The notes beneath the pieces were generated by a model. The model made no database searches. It was not told where the DNA came from and was given only the letters and a program-made list of their open reading frames with translations. DNA of 64,000 bases from Sphingomonas trueperi (GTDB lineage: Bacteria > Pseudomonadota > Alphaproteobacteria > Sphingomonadales > Sphingomonadaceae), in the NCBI RefSeq assembly GCF_011927635.1, contig NZ_JAATJB010000010.1, positions 62,001-126,000 of the forward strand. Direction: 5' to 3'. Below are positions 7,009 to 16,216 of this stretch, piece after piece. A program made the translations under genes and the position numbers. Each line of letters begins with the position of its first letter. Within the stretch, counting starts at the first letter, position 1.

Positions 7009-8511
7009 TCAGAAGGTGATGCCGAAGCCGGCGCTGATCGTCTCGCCGCTGTCCTTGCCGGTGAATGAGCCGGTGCGGTTGTTGGTCTTCCAGTGGATCA
7101 GGTTCAGCTGAACGCGGATGATGCTGTCCAGATACCAGTTGGTGCCGATCGTCGCGGCCTCGCCCTTGGTGGCGTTCGGGATGCCCGAATATTCGAGATT
7201 CTCGTACCGGGCGAGGATCTCGATCGCGCCCGGGCCGCCGTCGAACACCGGCCGCAGCACGCGCGGCTGGGCGAAGGTGCCGAGGCGCGGGTTGTACGGC
7301 GGCAGGTCGCCGGTGACGAAGAAGCCGGTCGACAGGCTCCAGGCCTTGCTCTCGAAGTCCGGGCGGCCGGCGTTGAGATGCGCGACGCGCTTGCCGGCCT
7401 CGCCCATCACCCAGAACGGGCCGGCATAGCCGCCCAGTTCGGCGCCATAGCCGGTGGTGCCGGTGCCGCCGACCAGCGTGCCGGTCTGCACGCGCAGATT
7501 GCCGTTGAAGCGGCCGCCGATCACGGTGTTGCGGGTCAGCGTGCCGGGTCCGCGCGACGACAGCGCCTCGTCGAAGCCCCACAGGCCGACATGGACGAGC
7601 GAGCGACCGGTCTTGTAGGGATTCCAGTGCGCGCGGGCCATCACGGTGCGGCTGTCATTGGTGGCCTGGGTGGCATCGACGCTGTCGCCGCTGAGCGTGA
7701 TCGAGGCGTGGCCGGTATTCCAGAACAGGCGCGACATCAGCGCGATGCCATAGAAACCGCGCTGCGGAATGATCGAGGTGCCGACGACGTTGCGTTCCAG
7801 GAAGGGCGGCGCATCCGACCCGCCCGAACCTTCGAACCCGCGATCGTTGAACATGTTGCCGAAGCGGACGTCGTAGGAAACCTTGCCGATGTCGTTGCGC
7901 CAGCCGACGAACATCGTGCCGACGTCCGAGGTGTTGTCGGCGAAGTCGTTTTCGAACTGGTAGAAGAAGTGCGGGCCGACCGCGCCTTCGATACCGATAC
8001 GCAGCGCGCGCGCGCCGGTGGTCGTGATGTTGCGGGTGTCGTAGTTCGAGCCGAAGGTCGAGCTGGCATGGTTGATGATACGGCCGCGCATCTTGAACAG
8101 GAACTTGCCGTCGGCGGAGCGGAAGATCGGCAGGCCCCCGCGCCATTCGGTGTTGACGTTCGAGACGTTCTCCAGCGCACGCGCCTGGGCGACGGTCTGA
8201 TCGGCGAGATCGGCAGCCGCGAGCTGCGGCGCGAAGGAATCGGCGACCGTCTCGTCATTGGCGACGCTGACGCGCCGTTTCGGCGCTGCCTGCTGCTGCG
8301 TCGGCGCGGCAGCGGAGGCGCTGGCGGCGGGCGTAACGGGCCGGGCGCTTTCGATCTTGTCGAGACGGGCGCGCAGCGCGGCGATCTCTTCGGCCTGCGC
8401 CTTGAGCAGGTTTATCAGCTCGGCCTGATCTCCCGGCGTGTTCTGGGCGAGCGCCGGCGTGGCGAAGAGCAGCGCCGAAAGCGCCGCGCCCGCCAGGAAC
8501 TTCGTCTTCAT
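7009..8511 (-). CDS. OprO/OprP-type (phosphate-selective) porin
   Basis: 500 residues. The signal peptide runs to about residue 22, cut after FATPALA. A short coiled coil (about residues 25-55, with QAEEIAALRARLDKIE) follows, as is usual for trimeric outer-membrane porins of this family. The rest is a beta-rich barrel ending in Phe (GFGITF), the standard outer-membrane insertion signal. The family (PF07396) includes phosphate and pyrophosphate channels, but specificity cannot be read from the sequence. The start at 8511 gives the signal peptide. Confidence 0.85.
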   Translation of the reverse strand: MKTKFLAGAALSALLFATPALAQNTPGDQAELINLLKAQAEEIAALRARLDKIESARPVTPAASASAAAPTQQQAAPKRRVSVANDETVADSFAPQLAAADLADQTVAQARALENVSNVNTEWRGGLPIFRSADGKFLFKMRGRIINHASSTFGSNYDTRNITTTGARALRIGIEGAVGPHFFYQFENDFADNTSDVGTMFVGWRNDIGKVSYDVRFGNMFNDRGFEGSGGSDAPPFLERNVVGTSIIPQRGFYGIALMSRLFWNTGHASITLSGDSVDATQATNDSRTVMARAHWNPYKTGRSLVHVGLWGFDEALSSRGPGTLTRNTVIGGRFNGNLRVQTGTLVGGTGTTGYGAELGGYAGPFWVMGEAGKRVAHLNAGRPDFESKAWSLSTGFFVTGDLPPYNPRLGTFAQPRVLRPVFDGGPGAIEILARYENLEYSGIPNATKGEAATIGTNWYLDSIIRVQLNLIHWKTNNRTGSFTGKDSGETISAGFGITF

Positions 8512-8784
8512 CGTGACAACCCCGTTTGTTGGTCCTGTGTCGCCAAGGGCAACTGAGTACCAGTATAGGACGGGACTATCGCGATGATCTGGCAATGAAA
8601 TGAAAGATTCGGGTTTACGTAGAAATGCAATAGTGGCGTGTGAGGCGAATAAGCCGACCGTGTTTCGGTTATCGGTGCGTGAAAATGAACGTATTTTCTG
8701 TTATTGTGTTTGCACTTGTTCGTCGTTCCTGATGATCTGCAAGTGCGCTATATCCAATTTGATTACTCAGATGTTGCGCCTGGC
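8512..8784. promoter_or_regulatory. Leader region of the porin gene
   Basis: On the minus strand a good -10 box TATACT (plus coordinates 8562-8567) lies about 50 bases upstream of the porin start. No clear -35 is present at the usual distance, which suggests an activator. The remainder (about 8600-8784) is AT-richer than its surroundings and holds no supported gene. Confidence 0.4.
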
Positions 8785-9357
8785 CTAGGTGTTTTCCCGA
8801 GAGCCTCGATGTGATCGTCTCAGGGGCTTTTCCATTCGCACCAGCGGCACGCACACGCCGTCGATCGCGGCGGACAGGATCGGCTCCACCCGGGCATAGC
8901 CGCAGGCTTCGTAGAGCGGCACGCCGGCCATGGTCGCCATCATTTCGGCGCGCGTGAAACCGGCGGCGCGGGCGGCCTCCTCGCATAGGCCGAGTATGCG
9001 GCGACCGATGCCACGGCGGGTGAAATCGGGATTGGTGTACATCGCCCGGATCTTGGCGGCGTCGTGGGCGGGATCGAGCCTTTGCGGCGCGCGGGCGACG
9101 ATGCTCGCGTCGCCGCCATAGAGCGTCGCGCGGAACGACCAGCCGCCGCAACCGGCGATCGTGCCCGCGCCGTCCTCGACAAGGAAATAGGTCTGGTCGG
9201 CGATCAGCTGGGTGTCGAGGCCCATCACCTGGTGGCTGGCGGCGACCTGCTCGGGGGTGAGGAAGTCGTGTTGGAGCTGCGCGATCGCGCGGGCCATCAC
9301 CGCCCGCAGCGCCTCCAGGTCGTCTGGCTGGGCGAGGCGGTCGGGGAAGTCGGGCAT
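8785..9357 (-). CDS. GNAT family N-acetyltransferase
   Basis: 190 residues with the GNAT fold (PF00583). The acetyl-CoA pyrophosphate loop is seen as TRRGIGRRIL (about residues 116-125), preceded by the beta-4 strand with AMYTNPDF, and followed by PLYEACGYARVE, the usual C-terminal GNAT element. Substrate unknown. An in-frame ATG at 9375 would add six residues, but its GGAGG is too close to work well, so 9357 is preferred with moderate confidence. Confidence 0.82.
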   Translation of the reverse strand: MPDFPDRLAQPDDLEALRAVMARAIAQLQHDFLTPEQVAASHQVMGLDTQLIADQTYFLVEDGAGTIAGCGGWSFRATLYGGDASIVARAPQRLDPAHDAAKIRAMYTNPDFTRRGIGRRILGLCEEAARAAGFTRAEMMATMAGVPLYEACGYARVEPILSAAIDGVCVPLVRMEKPLRRSHRGSRENT

Positions 9358-9440
9358 CGGCGAGTTCCGGCGCATTCCTCCCCGTTCCGCAGGGCTATCG
9401 CATTTGAACCCGAAGGATATCGGCGCATCGAAAACCATCG

Positions 9441-9513
9441 TTATCCCGGCTTCCGCCGGGATGACGGGAGTCCTTGGCCATATGCGATTGCCCTCCCGGC
9501 ACGGGGAGGGGTG
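9441..9513. repeat. Two dispersed palindromic elements
   Basis: ATCCCGGCTTCCGCCGGGATGACGG-type sequence at about 9443-9468 recurs at 49783-49810. The hairpin CCTCCCGGCACGGGGAGG at about 9494-9511 belongs to the family seen at 16049-16216 and 50656-50682. Both lie between convergent or tail-to-head genes, the usual setting for extragenic palindromic repeats. Confidence 0.6.
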
Positions 9514-9522
9514 TTGCCATTC

Positions 9523-11316
9523 TTAGTGGTTGTCGCGCGGGATGCCGTGCGTCTGGGCGATGCGCTGGAACTGCTCGGCGCCCTCCAGGATCGCGCCGGT
9601 GTTCATCTGGCCGACCACGGCGCGCTGGATCGCCTGCCACGGCGTCTGCGAGGCCGGATAGGCATAGCCGCCCGCCTCGGCCAGCACGCGGCGGCGCTCG
9701 GCGAGCTCGTCGGCCGGGATCAGCACGTCGGCGGTGCCGCGCTTGAGGTCGATGCGCACCCGGTCGCCGGTCTTGAGCAGCGCCAGGCCGCCCATCGCCG
9801 CCGCCTCGGGCGAGGCGTTGAGGATCGAGGGCGAGGCCGAGGTGCCCGACTGGCGGCCGTCGCCGATGCACGGCAGCGCATGCACGCCCTCGCGGATCAG
9901 ATAGGCCGGCGCGCGCATGTTCACGACCTCGGCCGCGCCCGGATAGCCGATCGGGCCGGCGCCGCGCATCACCAGCAGCGTGTCGGTGGTGATGCCGACG
10001 GCGGGGTCGTCGATGCGGTGGTGGTAATCCTCGGGGCCGTCGAACACCACGACCGGGCCTTCGAACGCCTCCGGGTCGTTCGGGTTGGAAAGGTAGCGGT
10101 CGCGGAATTCGGGGCCGATCACGCTGGTCTTCATGATCGCCGCGTCGAACAGGTTGCCGCGCAGCACGATAAAGCCGGCTTCCTCGACCAGCGGCTCCTC
10201 GAAGCGGCGGATGACCTTCTCGTCCTCGATCGTCGCATGGCGGCAATTCTCGCCGATGGTCTTGCCGTTGGCGGTGATCGCATTCTCGTGGATCAGGCCC
10301 TGCTTCATCAGCTGGGCGACCACCGCGGGCACACCGCCGGCGCGGTAATAATCCTCGCCGAGATACTCGCCCGCAGGCTGCAGGTTGACCAGCAGCGGCA
10401 CCTTGTGGCCGTGGGTCTGCCAATCGTCGAGCGCGAGCTCGGCGCCGACATGGCGTGCAATCGCGGCCAAGTGGATCGGGGCGTTGGTCGAGCCGCCGAT
10501 CGCCGAGTTGACGACGATCGCGTTGAGGAATGCCTCGCGCGTCAGGATGTCGGAGGGCTTGAGGTCTTCCGCCACCATGTCGACGATGCGCTTGCCGGTG
10601 CGATAGGCGACTTCCTGGCGGTCACGGTACGGCGCGGGGATCGCCGCCGAACCCGGCAGCATCATGCCCAGCGCCTCGGCGAGGCTGTTCATCGTCGTCG
10701 CGGTGCCCATGGTGTTGCAATAGCCAGTCGACGGCGCCGAGGAGCTGACCAGACGGATAAAGCCTTCGTCATCGATCTCGCCGGCGGCGAGCAGCTCGCG
10801 TGCCTTCCACACGATCGTGCCGGAGCCAGTGCGCTCGCCGCGGTGCCAGCCGTTGAGCATCGGCCCGACCGATAGCGCGATCGCCGGGATGTTGACGGTG
10901 GCCGCCGCCATCAGGCAGGCCGGGGTGGTCTTGTCGCAGCCGGTGGTCAGCACCACGCCGTCGATCGGATAGCCGTAGAGCAGCTCGACCAGGCCGAGAT
11001 AGGCGAGGTTGCGATCGAGTCCCGCGGTGGGGCGCTTGCCGGTTTCCTGGATCGGATGGACCGGGAACTCGATCGCGATGCCGCCGGCCTCGCGAATGCC
11101 TTCGCGGATGCGCTCGGCCAGCACCAGGTGGTGGCGGTTGCACGGGCTCAGGTCCGAGCCGGTTTGGGCGATCCCGATGATCGGCTTGCCCGAGCGCAGT
11201 TCCTCCAGGCTCAGCCCATAGTTGAGATAGCGCTCGAGATAGAGCGCCGTCATATCAACGTTGTCAGGGTTATCGAACCAGGCGCGGCTGCGCAGCTTGG
11301 GGGCAGAGTCGGTCAT
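9523..11316 (-). CDS. IlvD/Edd family sugar-acid dehydratase (probable L-arabinonate or D-xylonate dehydratase)
   Basis: 597 residues. Fe-S ligand cysteines are at 59 (SDLSPCN), 127 (TTGCDKTT) and 200 (STGYCNTMG). These match, as I recall, the [2Fe-2S] ligand positions of rhizobial L-arabinonate dehydratase. The catalytic-Ser motif [13 protein letters not shown] is near 490. The family members closest in pattern are pentonate dehydratases (Caulobacter XylD, L-arabinonate dehydratases), which make 2-keto-3-deoxy acids. The neighbours (AraD1-like protein, arabinofuranosidase, epimerase, sugar transporter) favour L-arabinonate. It lies 27 bases downstream of the aldose epimerase gene, so the two form an operon. 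Confidence 0.88.
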   Translation of the reverse strand: MTDSAPKLRSRAWFDNPDNVDMTALYLERYLNYGLSLEELRSGKPIIGIAQTGSDLSPCNRHHLVLAERIREGIREAGGIAIEFPVHPIQETGKRPTAGLDRNLAYLGLVELLYGYPIDGVVLTTGCDKTTPACLMAAATVNIPAIALSVGPMLNGWHRGERTGSGTIVWKARELLAAGEIDDEGFIRLVSSSAPSTGYCNTMGTATTMNSLAEALGMMLPGSAAIPAPYRDRQEVAYRTGKRIVDMVAEDLKPSDILTREAFLNAIVVNSAIGGSTNAPIHLAAIARHVGAELALDDWQTHGHKVPLLVNLQPAGEYLGEDYYRAGGVPAVVAQLMKQGLIHENAITANGKTIGENCRHATIEDEKVIRRFEEPLVEEAGFIVLRGNLFDAAIMKTSVIGPEFRDRYLSNPNDPEAFEGPVVVFDGPEDYHHRIDDPAVGITTDTLLVMRGAGPIGYPGAAEVVNMRAPAYLIREGVHALPCIGDGRQSGTSASPSILNASPEAAAMGGLALLKTGDRVRIDLKRGTADVLIPADELAERRRVLAEAGGYAYPASQTPWQAIQRAVVGQMNTGAILEGAEQFQRIAQTHGIPRDNH

Positions 11317-11343
11317 CGGAAAAGCCTTGCGGGAGGGGTAAGG

Positions 11344-12477
11344 TCAGTTGGTCGTCGAGAAGCGATAGACGATCAGGTTGCGGTACGTCTGCCCCGGATT
11401 GAGCCGCGCCGAGCCGAGCGCCGGCTGGTTGGGCGTGTCCGGGAAAACCTGGGGTTCGAGCGCGAGGGCGTCGCCCTGGCGATAGGCGTGGTTGGACTTG
11501 CCGATCGCGGTGCCGTCGAGGAAGTTGCCGGTATAGAATTGCACGCCCGGCTGGTTGGAGAGGATCTCCATCACCCGGCCGCTCGACGGATCCTCGACGC
11601 GGGCATGGAGCACCGGCTGGGCCGACACGGTCTTGGCGATCACGAAATTCTCGTCATAGCCCTGGCCGAACACGATCTGCGGGTCGCGACCGTCGCGGAT
11701 GCGGGTGCCAATCGGGGTCGGCTTGCGGAAGTCGAACGGGGTGCCCTCGACCGGGCGGAGCTGGCCGGTGGGGATCAGCGTCTTGTCGACCGGCGTCGTG
11801 GTCTCGGCGGGGATCGTCACGACATGGTCGTAGATCGAGCGCTGCGAGGCTTCGCCGGCCAGGTTGAAGAAGCTGTGGTTGGTGATGTTGACGATCGTCG
11901 GCTTGGTCGTGGTTGCGGTATATTCGACCGACAGCTCGTTCTTCTCGTTCAGCGCATAGGTGGCGGTGACGGTGAGCTGGCCCGGATAGCCTTCCTCGCC
12001 ATCGGCGGAGACGTAGCGCAGGGTGACGCTGGCATTCTCGCCGCTGGTCACCTTCTCGACGGTCCATAGCCGCTTGTCGAAGCCCTTCGGGCCGCCGTGG
12101 AGCGCGTTCGGGCCGTTGTTCTTGGCAAGCGTATAGGTCTGGCCGTCGATGCTGAAGGTGCCGCCCTTGATGCGGTTGGCGTAGCGGCCGACGGTGGCGC
12201 CGAAATAGTTCGGGGCGACCAGATAGCCCTGCATGTCGGTATAGCCGAGCGTCACGTCCTCGGACTTGCCGTTGCGGTCGGGCGCCGAGAGCGACTGGAG
12301 GATCGCGCCGTAGCTGATAATCGTGGCGCGCATGCCATGGCCGTTGGTGAGGGTGATGGCCTCTACCTTCTGGCCGTCGGCGGTGGTGCCGAAGGCGGCA
12401 CGCGTGGCTTCGCCGGCCTGTGCGGACAGCGGAATCATCGCGGTGGCGAGCAGCGCGCCCTTGATAAGATAATTCAT
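11344..12477 (-). CDS. galM: Aldose 1-epimerase (mutarotase), secreted
   Basis: 377 residues. The signal peptide, about 1-21, ends in SAQA, placing the enzyme in the periplasm. The GalM core follows, with catalytic His in NHSFFNLAG and Glu in LEPQVFPDTPNQP. It interconverts alpha and beta anomers of aldoses. In this island it would supply the anomer that an aldose dehydrogenase or transporter prefers. First gene of the epimerase-dehydratase operon; an operator-like site lies 74 bases upstream. Confidence 0.9.
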   Translation of the reverse strand: MNYLIKGALLATAMIPLSAQAGEATRAAFGTTADGQKVEAITLTNGHGMRATIISYGAILQSLSAPDRNGKSEDVTLGYTDMQGYLVAPNYFGATVGRYANRIKGGTFSIDGQTYTLAKNNGPNALHGGPKGFDKRLWTVEKVTSGENASVTLRYVSADGEEGYPGQLTVTATYALNEKNELSVEYTATTTKPTIVNITNHSFFNLAGEASQRSIYDHVVTIPAETTTPVDKTLIPTGQLRPVEGTPFDFRKPTPIGTRIRDGRDPQIVFGQGYDENFVIAKTVSAQPVLHARVEDPSSGRVMEILSNQPGVQFYTGNFLDGTAIGKSNHAYRQGDALALEPQVFPDTPNQPALGSARLNPGQTYRNLIVYRFSTTN

Positions 12478-12527
12478 GCAATGCCTCTCCCTATCGGTTA
12501 TCGCTGCTGCAAGCGGCGACGCGGCCG

Positions 12528-12561
12528 TTGACGCTGGACATCGGGTTGAATACTCCGACTA
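12528..12561 (+). promoter_or_regulatory. Promoter with GntR-type operator, site A
   Basis: TACTCCGACTA at 12551-12561 is identical to the site upstream of the arabinofuranosidase. Its reverse complement TAGTCGGAGTA contains GTC-N-GAG, a near-perfect half-symmetric match to the GTM-N-KAC rule of FCD-type GntR operators. TTGACG at 12528-12533 stands 17 bases before it, so the operator would overlap the -10 element of the transporter promoter. The site lies between the divergent galM and transporter genes and could control both. Confidence 0.55.
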
Positions 12562-12622
12562 GAAAGCGAAGAGCAACCCCGCCGCGCCTGCCCGTGGCAA
12601 AAAACGAGAGGATCATACCAGC

Positions 12623-13921
12623 ATGGCGGTCATGCCAACGTCAAAGGCTGCTCCGGCGGGGGCCGGGCAAGCCTCTCCCCCAACGCAATATGGACGCGCA
12701 TTGGCCCTGCTGGCCACGCTGTTCTTCATGTGGGGCTTCATCACCGTGATCAACGGCACGCTGCTGCCGCATCTGCGCAGCGTGTTCGAGCTCAGCTATT
12801 TCCAGGCGGCGCTGATCGAGAGCGTCTGGTTCATCGCCTATTTCTTCGCCTCGATTCCCTCGGCCAAGCTGATCGAGCGGATCGGCTACCAGAAGTCGCT
12901 GGTCGTCGGGCTGCTGATCATGGCGGCGGGCGCGCTGGGCATGACGCTGGCGGCGAGCCTGCCCTCCTACGGCGTGACGCTGTTCATGCTGTTCGTGATC
13001 GCCAGCGGCATCACGCTGCTGCAGGTCGCGGCCAACCCCTATGTCGCGGTGATCGGCCCGTCGGAGACCGCCTCGTCGCGGCTCAACCTCGTGCAGGCGA
13101 TGAACTCGGCCGGCACGATGCTCGCGCCGCTGTTCGGTGCCTATCTGATCCTCGGCCGCTCGAAGGGCGGCACGGCGGAGGCGGGCGCGACGCTCACCCA
13201 GGCCGAGCGCCTGGCCGACGCGCATGCGGTGATCCTGCCGTACGTGCTGGTCGCCGTCGTGCTGCTGGTGCTGGCGATCGTGATCGCGCGCTTCCCGCTG
13301 CCGGCGATGGGCTCTGCGACGAGCCGCGTCGCCAAGGAGGAGCGCAAGCACCATTCCTTGTGGAACCACCGCAACCTGGTGTTCGGCATCGGCGCGATCT
13401 TCATCTACCTGATCGCCGAGATCGGCGTCGGCAACCTGTTCGTGAATTTCGTCAGCCGTCCCGAGATCGGCAACATGACGACCGAGCAGGCGGGCCGCTA
13501 CCTCACCCTGCTCTGGGGCGGGATGATGGTCGGCCGCTTCGTCGGTTCGGCGATCATGCAGAAGGTGGATGCGGGGATCGTGCTCGCCGCCTTCTCGATC
13601 GCCGCGTTCATCGTGATGATGGTCACCGTGTTCACCCAGGGCGAAGTGGCGATGTGGTCGCTGATCCTGGTGGGCCTGTTCCACTCGATCATGTTCCCGA
13701 CGATCTTCACCCTCGGCATCAAGGGCCTCGGCCCGCTGACCGAAGAGGGCTCGGGCCTGCTGATCATGGCGATCGCCGGCGGCGCGCTGGTGGCGGTGCA
13801 GGGCTGGCTGGCCGACCAGTACGGCCTGCAGCACTCGTTCCTGCTGACCGCGATCTGCGAGCTGTACATCCTGTTCTATGCGCTGTGGGGCTCCAAGCCG
13901 ACCAACGCGATCGAGGACTGA
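12623..13921 (+). CDS. Sugar:proton symporter, FucP/GluP-type MFS
   Basis: 432 residues, twelve predicted membrane segments, of the fucose-galactose-glucose:H+ symporter branch of the major facilitator superfamily. The first segment has LFFMWGFITVINGTLLPHL. The inter-repeat signature is seen in FFASIPSAKLIERIGYQKSL, and the NPYVAVIGP and LNLVQAMNSAGTM motifs follow. Given its neighbours, L-arabinose or an arabinose-containing sugar is the likely cargo. Divergent from galM with a shared operator-like site in between. Confidence 0.88.
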   Translation: MAVMPTSKAAPAGAGQASPPTQYGRALALLATLFFMWGFITVINGTLLPHLRSVFELSYFQAALIESVWFIAYFFASIPSAKLIERIGYQKSLVVGLLIMAAGALGMTLAASLPSYGVTLFMLFVIASGITLLQVAANPYVAVIGPSETASSRLNLVQAMNSAGTMLAPLFGAYLILGRSKGGTAEAGATLTQAERLADAHAVILPYVLVAVVLLVLAIVIARFPLPAMGSATSRVAKEERKHHSLWNHRNLVFGIGAIFIYLIAEIGVGNLFVNFVSRPEIGNMTTEQAGRYLTLLWGGMMVGRFVGSAIMQKVDAGIVLAAFSIAAFIVMMVTVFTQGEVAMWSLILVGLFHSIMFPTIFTLGIKGLGPLTEEGSGLLIMAIAGGALVAVQGWLADQYGLQHSFLLTAICELYILFYALWGSKPTNAIED

Positions 13922-13931
13922 TCCGGTGCCC

Positions 13932-13960
13932 GCCTCCTCCGGGCTCGGCTCGGGGGAGGC
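13932..13960 (+). terminator. Possible transcription-end hairpin without T-run
   Basis: GCCTCCTCCGGGC (13932-13944) pairs with GCTCGGGGGAGGC (13948-13960), a 13-bp stem with two G-U pairs and a 3-base loop. It lies eleven bases after the transporter stop. No T-run follows, so it may stabilise the mRNA end rather than terminate. Confidence 0.4.
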
Positions 13961-14164
13961 GGCGCTGATCCACGCGGCAGCCCCCCGCATCGAGGGCGAG
14001 ATCGATGCCCGAAAGTTCCGAAAGTTCCGGGAAGGCGACACAAACCCGATCCTCCGTGACGATTCGCGATCGACCGAAGTGGAACAAATCATAAACAAGA
14101 TGTGTAGGAAAGCAGCTTTCGTCGCGGCAGGACGCGCGGCTCGACGGAAGCCGACGCTTTGCCC

Positions 14165-14923
14165 TCACATCGAGAGGCGGGTGTCTTCCAGCGCCAGGTC
14201 GACCAGCGTGCGCATCGCTGCCGCCGCCGCATCCGGATCGCCGGCCGCGATCGCATCGAATACCTTGATGTGATCGGGCACCGGATCGCGCGGCAAAGCG
14301 CGGGCGCGCTGCTTGTACTTGGTCGTCCAGCTCACCGCCGCGCCGATGCTGGCGCTCAGCGCGACCAGTGCGTTGTTGTGCGTGGCTTCCAGCAGCGCAT
14401 CGTGGAAGTCGCGGTCCGCCGCCCGGCCGGCATCAGTGGCGAGCGTGTGCCGGCGCATCTGGGTGAGCGCGTCGCGCATCGCCTTCACGTCGTCGCGGTC
14501 GCGGCGTTCGGCCGCAAGGCGGGCGGCGGCGGGCTCGACCACGGCGCGCAGCTCGAACAGGTCGCGGACGAAATCGGTGTCGGGCTCGCCCGAAAAGGCC
14601 CAGGCGAGCACCTGCGGATCGAGCATGTTCCAGCGGCTGCGCGGCAGCACGCGGGTGCCGGCCTTGGGGCGGCTCTCGACCAGCCCCTTGGCGGTGAGCA
14701 CCTGCACTGCCTCGCGATAGGCGCTGCGCGACACGTCGAGCGCCTCGGCATTGGCCACCTCGCCGGTCAGCTTCTCGCCGGGCGCGATCGCGCCGGAAAC
14801 GATCTGGGTGCCGAGATAATGCGCGATCGCCCCGCGCAGGCGGCGGCCCGAGCCCTTGGGCGTGCGGGTAATCGGCTGCACGCCTGCCTCGTCCACGCCG
14901 TCCGCCTGATCGTCCAATGCCAT
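14165..14923 (-). CDS. FCD-domain GntR family transcriptional regulator
   Basis: 252 residues. The N-terminal winged helix-turn-helix (about 20-90) carries GEKLTGEVANAEALDVSRSAYREAVQVLTAKGLVESRP. A FadR-type C-terminal ligand-binding domain follows (about 100-245), with metal-site residues in DRDFHDALLEATHN and a late His in PDHIKVFDAI. It is the only regulator in the pentose island and is divergent from the AraD1-like gene, so it most likely represses the island and is released by a sugar acid. The ATG at 14923 has AGGAGA eight bases upstream; an ATG at 14941 has a weaker site. Confidence 0.88.
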   Translation of the reverse strand: MALDDQADGVDEAGVQPITRTPKGSGRRLRGAIAHYLGTQIVSGAIAPGEKLTGEVANAEALDVSRSAYREAVQVLTAKGLVESRPKAGTRVLPRSRWNMLDPQVLAWAFSGEPDTDFVRDLFELRAVVEPAAARLAAERRDRDDVKAMRDALTQMRRHTLATDAGRAADRDFHDALLEATHNNALVALSASIGAAVSWTTKYKQRARALPRDPVPDHIKVFDAIAAGDPDAAAAAMRTLVDLALEDTRLSM

Positions 14924-14989
14924 CCGCTCGCTCTCCTGCATATTTTCCCATGTAGCGCGAAGCCGTGCCGTCCCGCAAACGATGCGCGA

Positions 14990-15024
14990 TTGCCAAGCGG
15001 GACAGACGCGAATAAGTCGGACTA
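14990..15024 (+). promoter_or_regulatory. Promoter with GntR-type operator, site B
   Basis: AAGTCGGACTA (15014-15024) contains AGTC-G-GACT, a perfect nine-base palindrome that fits the GTM-N-KAC operator rule. A TTGCCA at 14990-14995 and a 17-base spacer place the -10 position on this site (15013-15018), as for site A. It sits 22 bases upstream of the AraD1-like gene and about 90 bases from the regulator start. Confidence 0.55.
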
Positions 15025-15046
15025 AACCGAGACAAGGAGTGGGTTG

Positions 15047-16042
15047 ATGGCGTTGCGGCTGATGCAGTATCGAGGGGCGGACGGGCAGCGGCGGGTGATC
15101 GCCGCCGACGACAGCGGCGCGCGCTTCGTCCGCGGCTTCGCCGATGTCCGCAGCCTGGCGCTGCACGCGATTCAAGCGGGCCAGTCGCTGGCCGAGGCGG
15201 TGGCGGCGGCGGGCAGCGACGGGGACGCCGATCCGGCGGCGGCGCTGGCGGCGGGCCATCTGCTCGCGCCGATCGACCATCCCGATGCCGCGCATCTGGT
15301 GCTGACCGGCACCGGCCTCACCCATCTCGGCTCGGCCGAGGGGCGCGACAAGATGCACCGCGATGCCGCGGCGGCCGAGCACAAGACCGATTCGATGCGG
15401 ATGTTCCTGGAAGGCGTCGAGGGCGGCAAGCCGGGCGCGGGCGCGATCGGCCAGCAGCCGGAATGGTTCTACAAGGGCAATGGCCATCATCTCGTCGGTC
15501 CGGGCGAGACGCTGGCAATGCCCGGCTTCGCGCAGGACGGCGGCGAGGAGCCCGAGCTGGCCGGTATCTATCTGATCGGCCCTGACGGCACGCCGTTCCG
15601 CCTCGGCCTGTGCCTTGCCAACGAGTTCAGCGACCATGTGACCGAGCGGCACAATTACCTCTGGCTCGCGCATTCCAAGCTGCGCCAGGCGGCACTCGGG
15701 CCCGAGCTGCTCGTCGGCGAGGCGCCGAGCGACGTCCGCGGCACCAGCCGGATCGTGCGCGACGGCGCCACGCTGTGGGAAAAGCCGTTCCTCTCGGGCG
15801 AGAGGAACATGTCGCACAGCCTCGCCAATCTCGAGCATCACCATTTCAAATACGGCCTGTTCCGCCAGCCGGGCGACGTCCATGTCCATTTCTTCGGCAC
15901 CGCGACGCTGTCGTTCAGCGACGGGGTGAAGACGGAAGTGGGCGACACGTTCGAGATCGCGGCGGCGCCGTTCACCCTGCCGCTGCGGAATCCGCTGGCG
16001 CAGGTGGAAGACGCTGGGATCGCGGCGGTGAAGCTACTTTGA
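15047..16042 (+). CDS. AraD1 family (FAH-fold) protein, probable 2-keto-3-deoxy-L-arabinonate-processing enzyme
   Basis: 331 residues. It begins LRLMQYRGADGQRRV and has the fumarylacetoacetate-hydrolase fold, including EPELAGIYLIGPDG and FRLGLCLANEFSDH with the acidic metal ligands, and GTSRIVRDGATLWEKPF. The AraD1 family is found in non-phosphorylative L-arabinose clusters, where it acts on the keto-deoxy acid made by the dehydratase. Exact chemistry (dehydration or hydrolysis) cannot be decided from sequence. AAGGAG eight bases upstream supports the ATG at 15047. Confidence 0.78.
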   Translation: MALRLMQYRGADGQRRVIAADDSGARFVRGFADVRSLALHAIQAGQSLAEAVAAAGSDGDADPAAALAAGHLLAPIDHPDAAHLVLTGTGLTHLGSAEGRDKMHRDAAAAEHKTDSMRMFLEGVEGGKPGAGAIGQQPEWFYKGNGHHLVGPGETLAMPGFAQDGGEEPELAGIYLIGPDGTPFRLGLCLANEFSDHVTERHNYLWLAHSKLRQAALGPELLVGEAPSDVRGTSRIVRDGATLWEKPFLSGERNMSHSLANLEHHHFKYGLFRQPGDVHVHFFGTATLSFSDGVKTEVGDTFEIAAAPFTLPLRNPLAQVEDAGIAAVKLL

Positions 16043-16048
16043 CCTGAA

Positions 16049-16216
16049 AATCCTCCCCGGCACGGGGAGGGGGACCATGCGCAGCATGGTGGAGGGGCCG
16101 CGCCGCAGGCGCGGTTGTCCTGTCCAAGTGATGAAGGGCAACCGCCGCTCGCGCGGCGGCCCCTCCACGACGCCGCTGTCGCGGCGTGGTCCCCCTCCCC
16201 GTGCCGGGGAGGATCT
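16049..16216. repeat. Large inverted repeat between convergent genes
   Basis: A left arm (16049-16100) and a right arm (16157-16216) are near-complementary over more than 45 bases. Each arm contains its own hairpin of the type CCTCCCCGGCACGGGGAGG. The centre holds further GC-rich hairpins. It fills the whole space between the AraD1-like gene and the arabinofuranosidase gene and probably ends both transcripts. The hairpin module recurs at 9494-9511 and 50656-50682. Confidence 0.8.

Noticed and set aside
8589..8606. Pho-box-like CTTTCAT-N4-TTGCCAG upstream of the OprO/P-type porin (minus strand)
   Set aside because: Second half matches at only 4 of 7 positions and it is about 22 bases from the -10 box rather than about 10; too weak to claim phosphate control.
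8600..8788. 62-codon plus-strand frame in the porin upstream region
   Set aside because: No ribosome site, odd composition, and it runs into the end of the acetyltransferase gene.
14010..14029. Tandem CGAAAGTTC repeat near the GntR gene end
   Set aside because: Two 9-bp copies only, in the 3' region of both flanking genes; no evident role.
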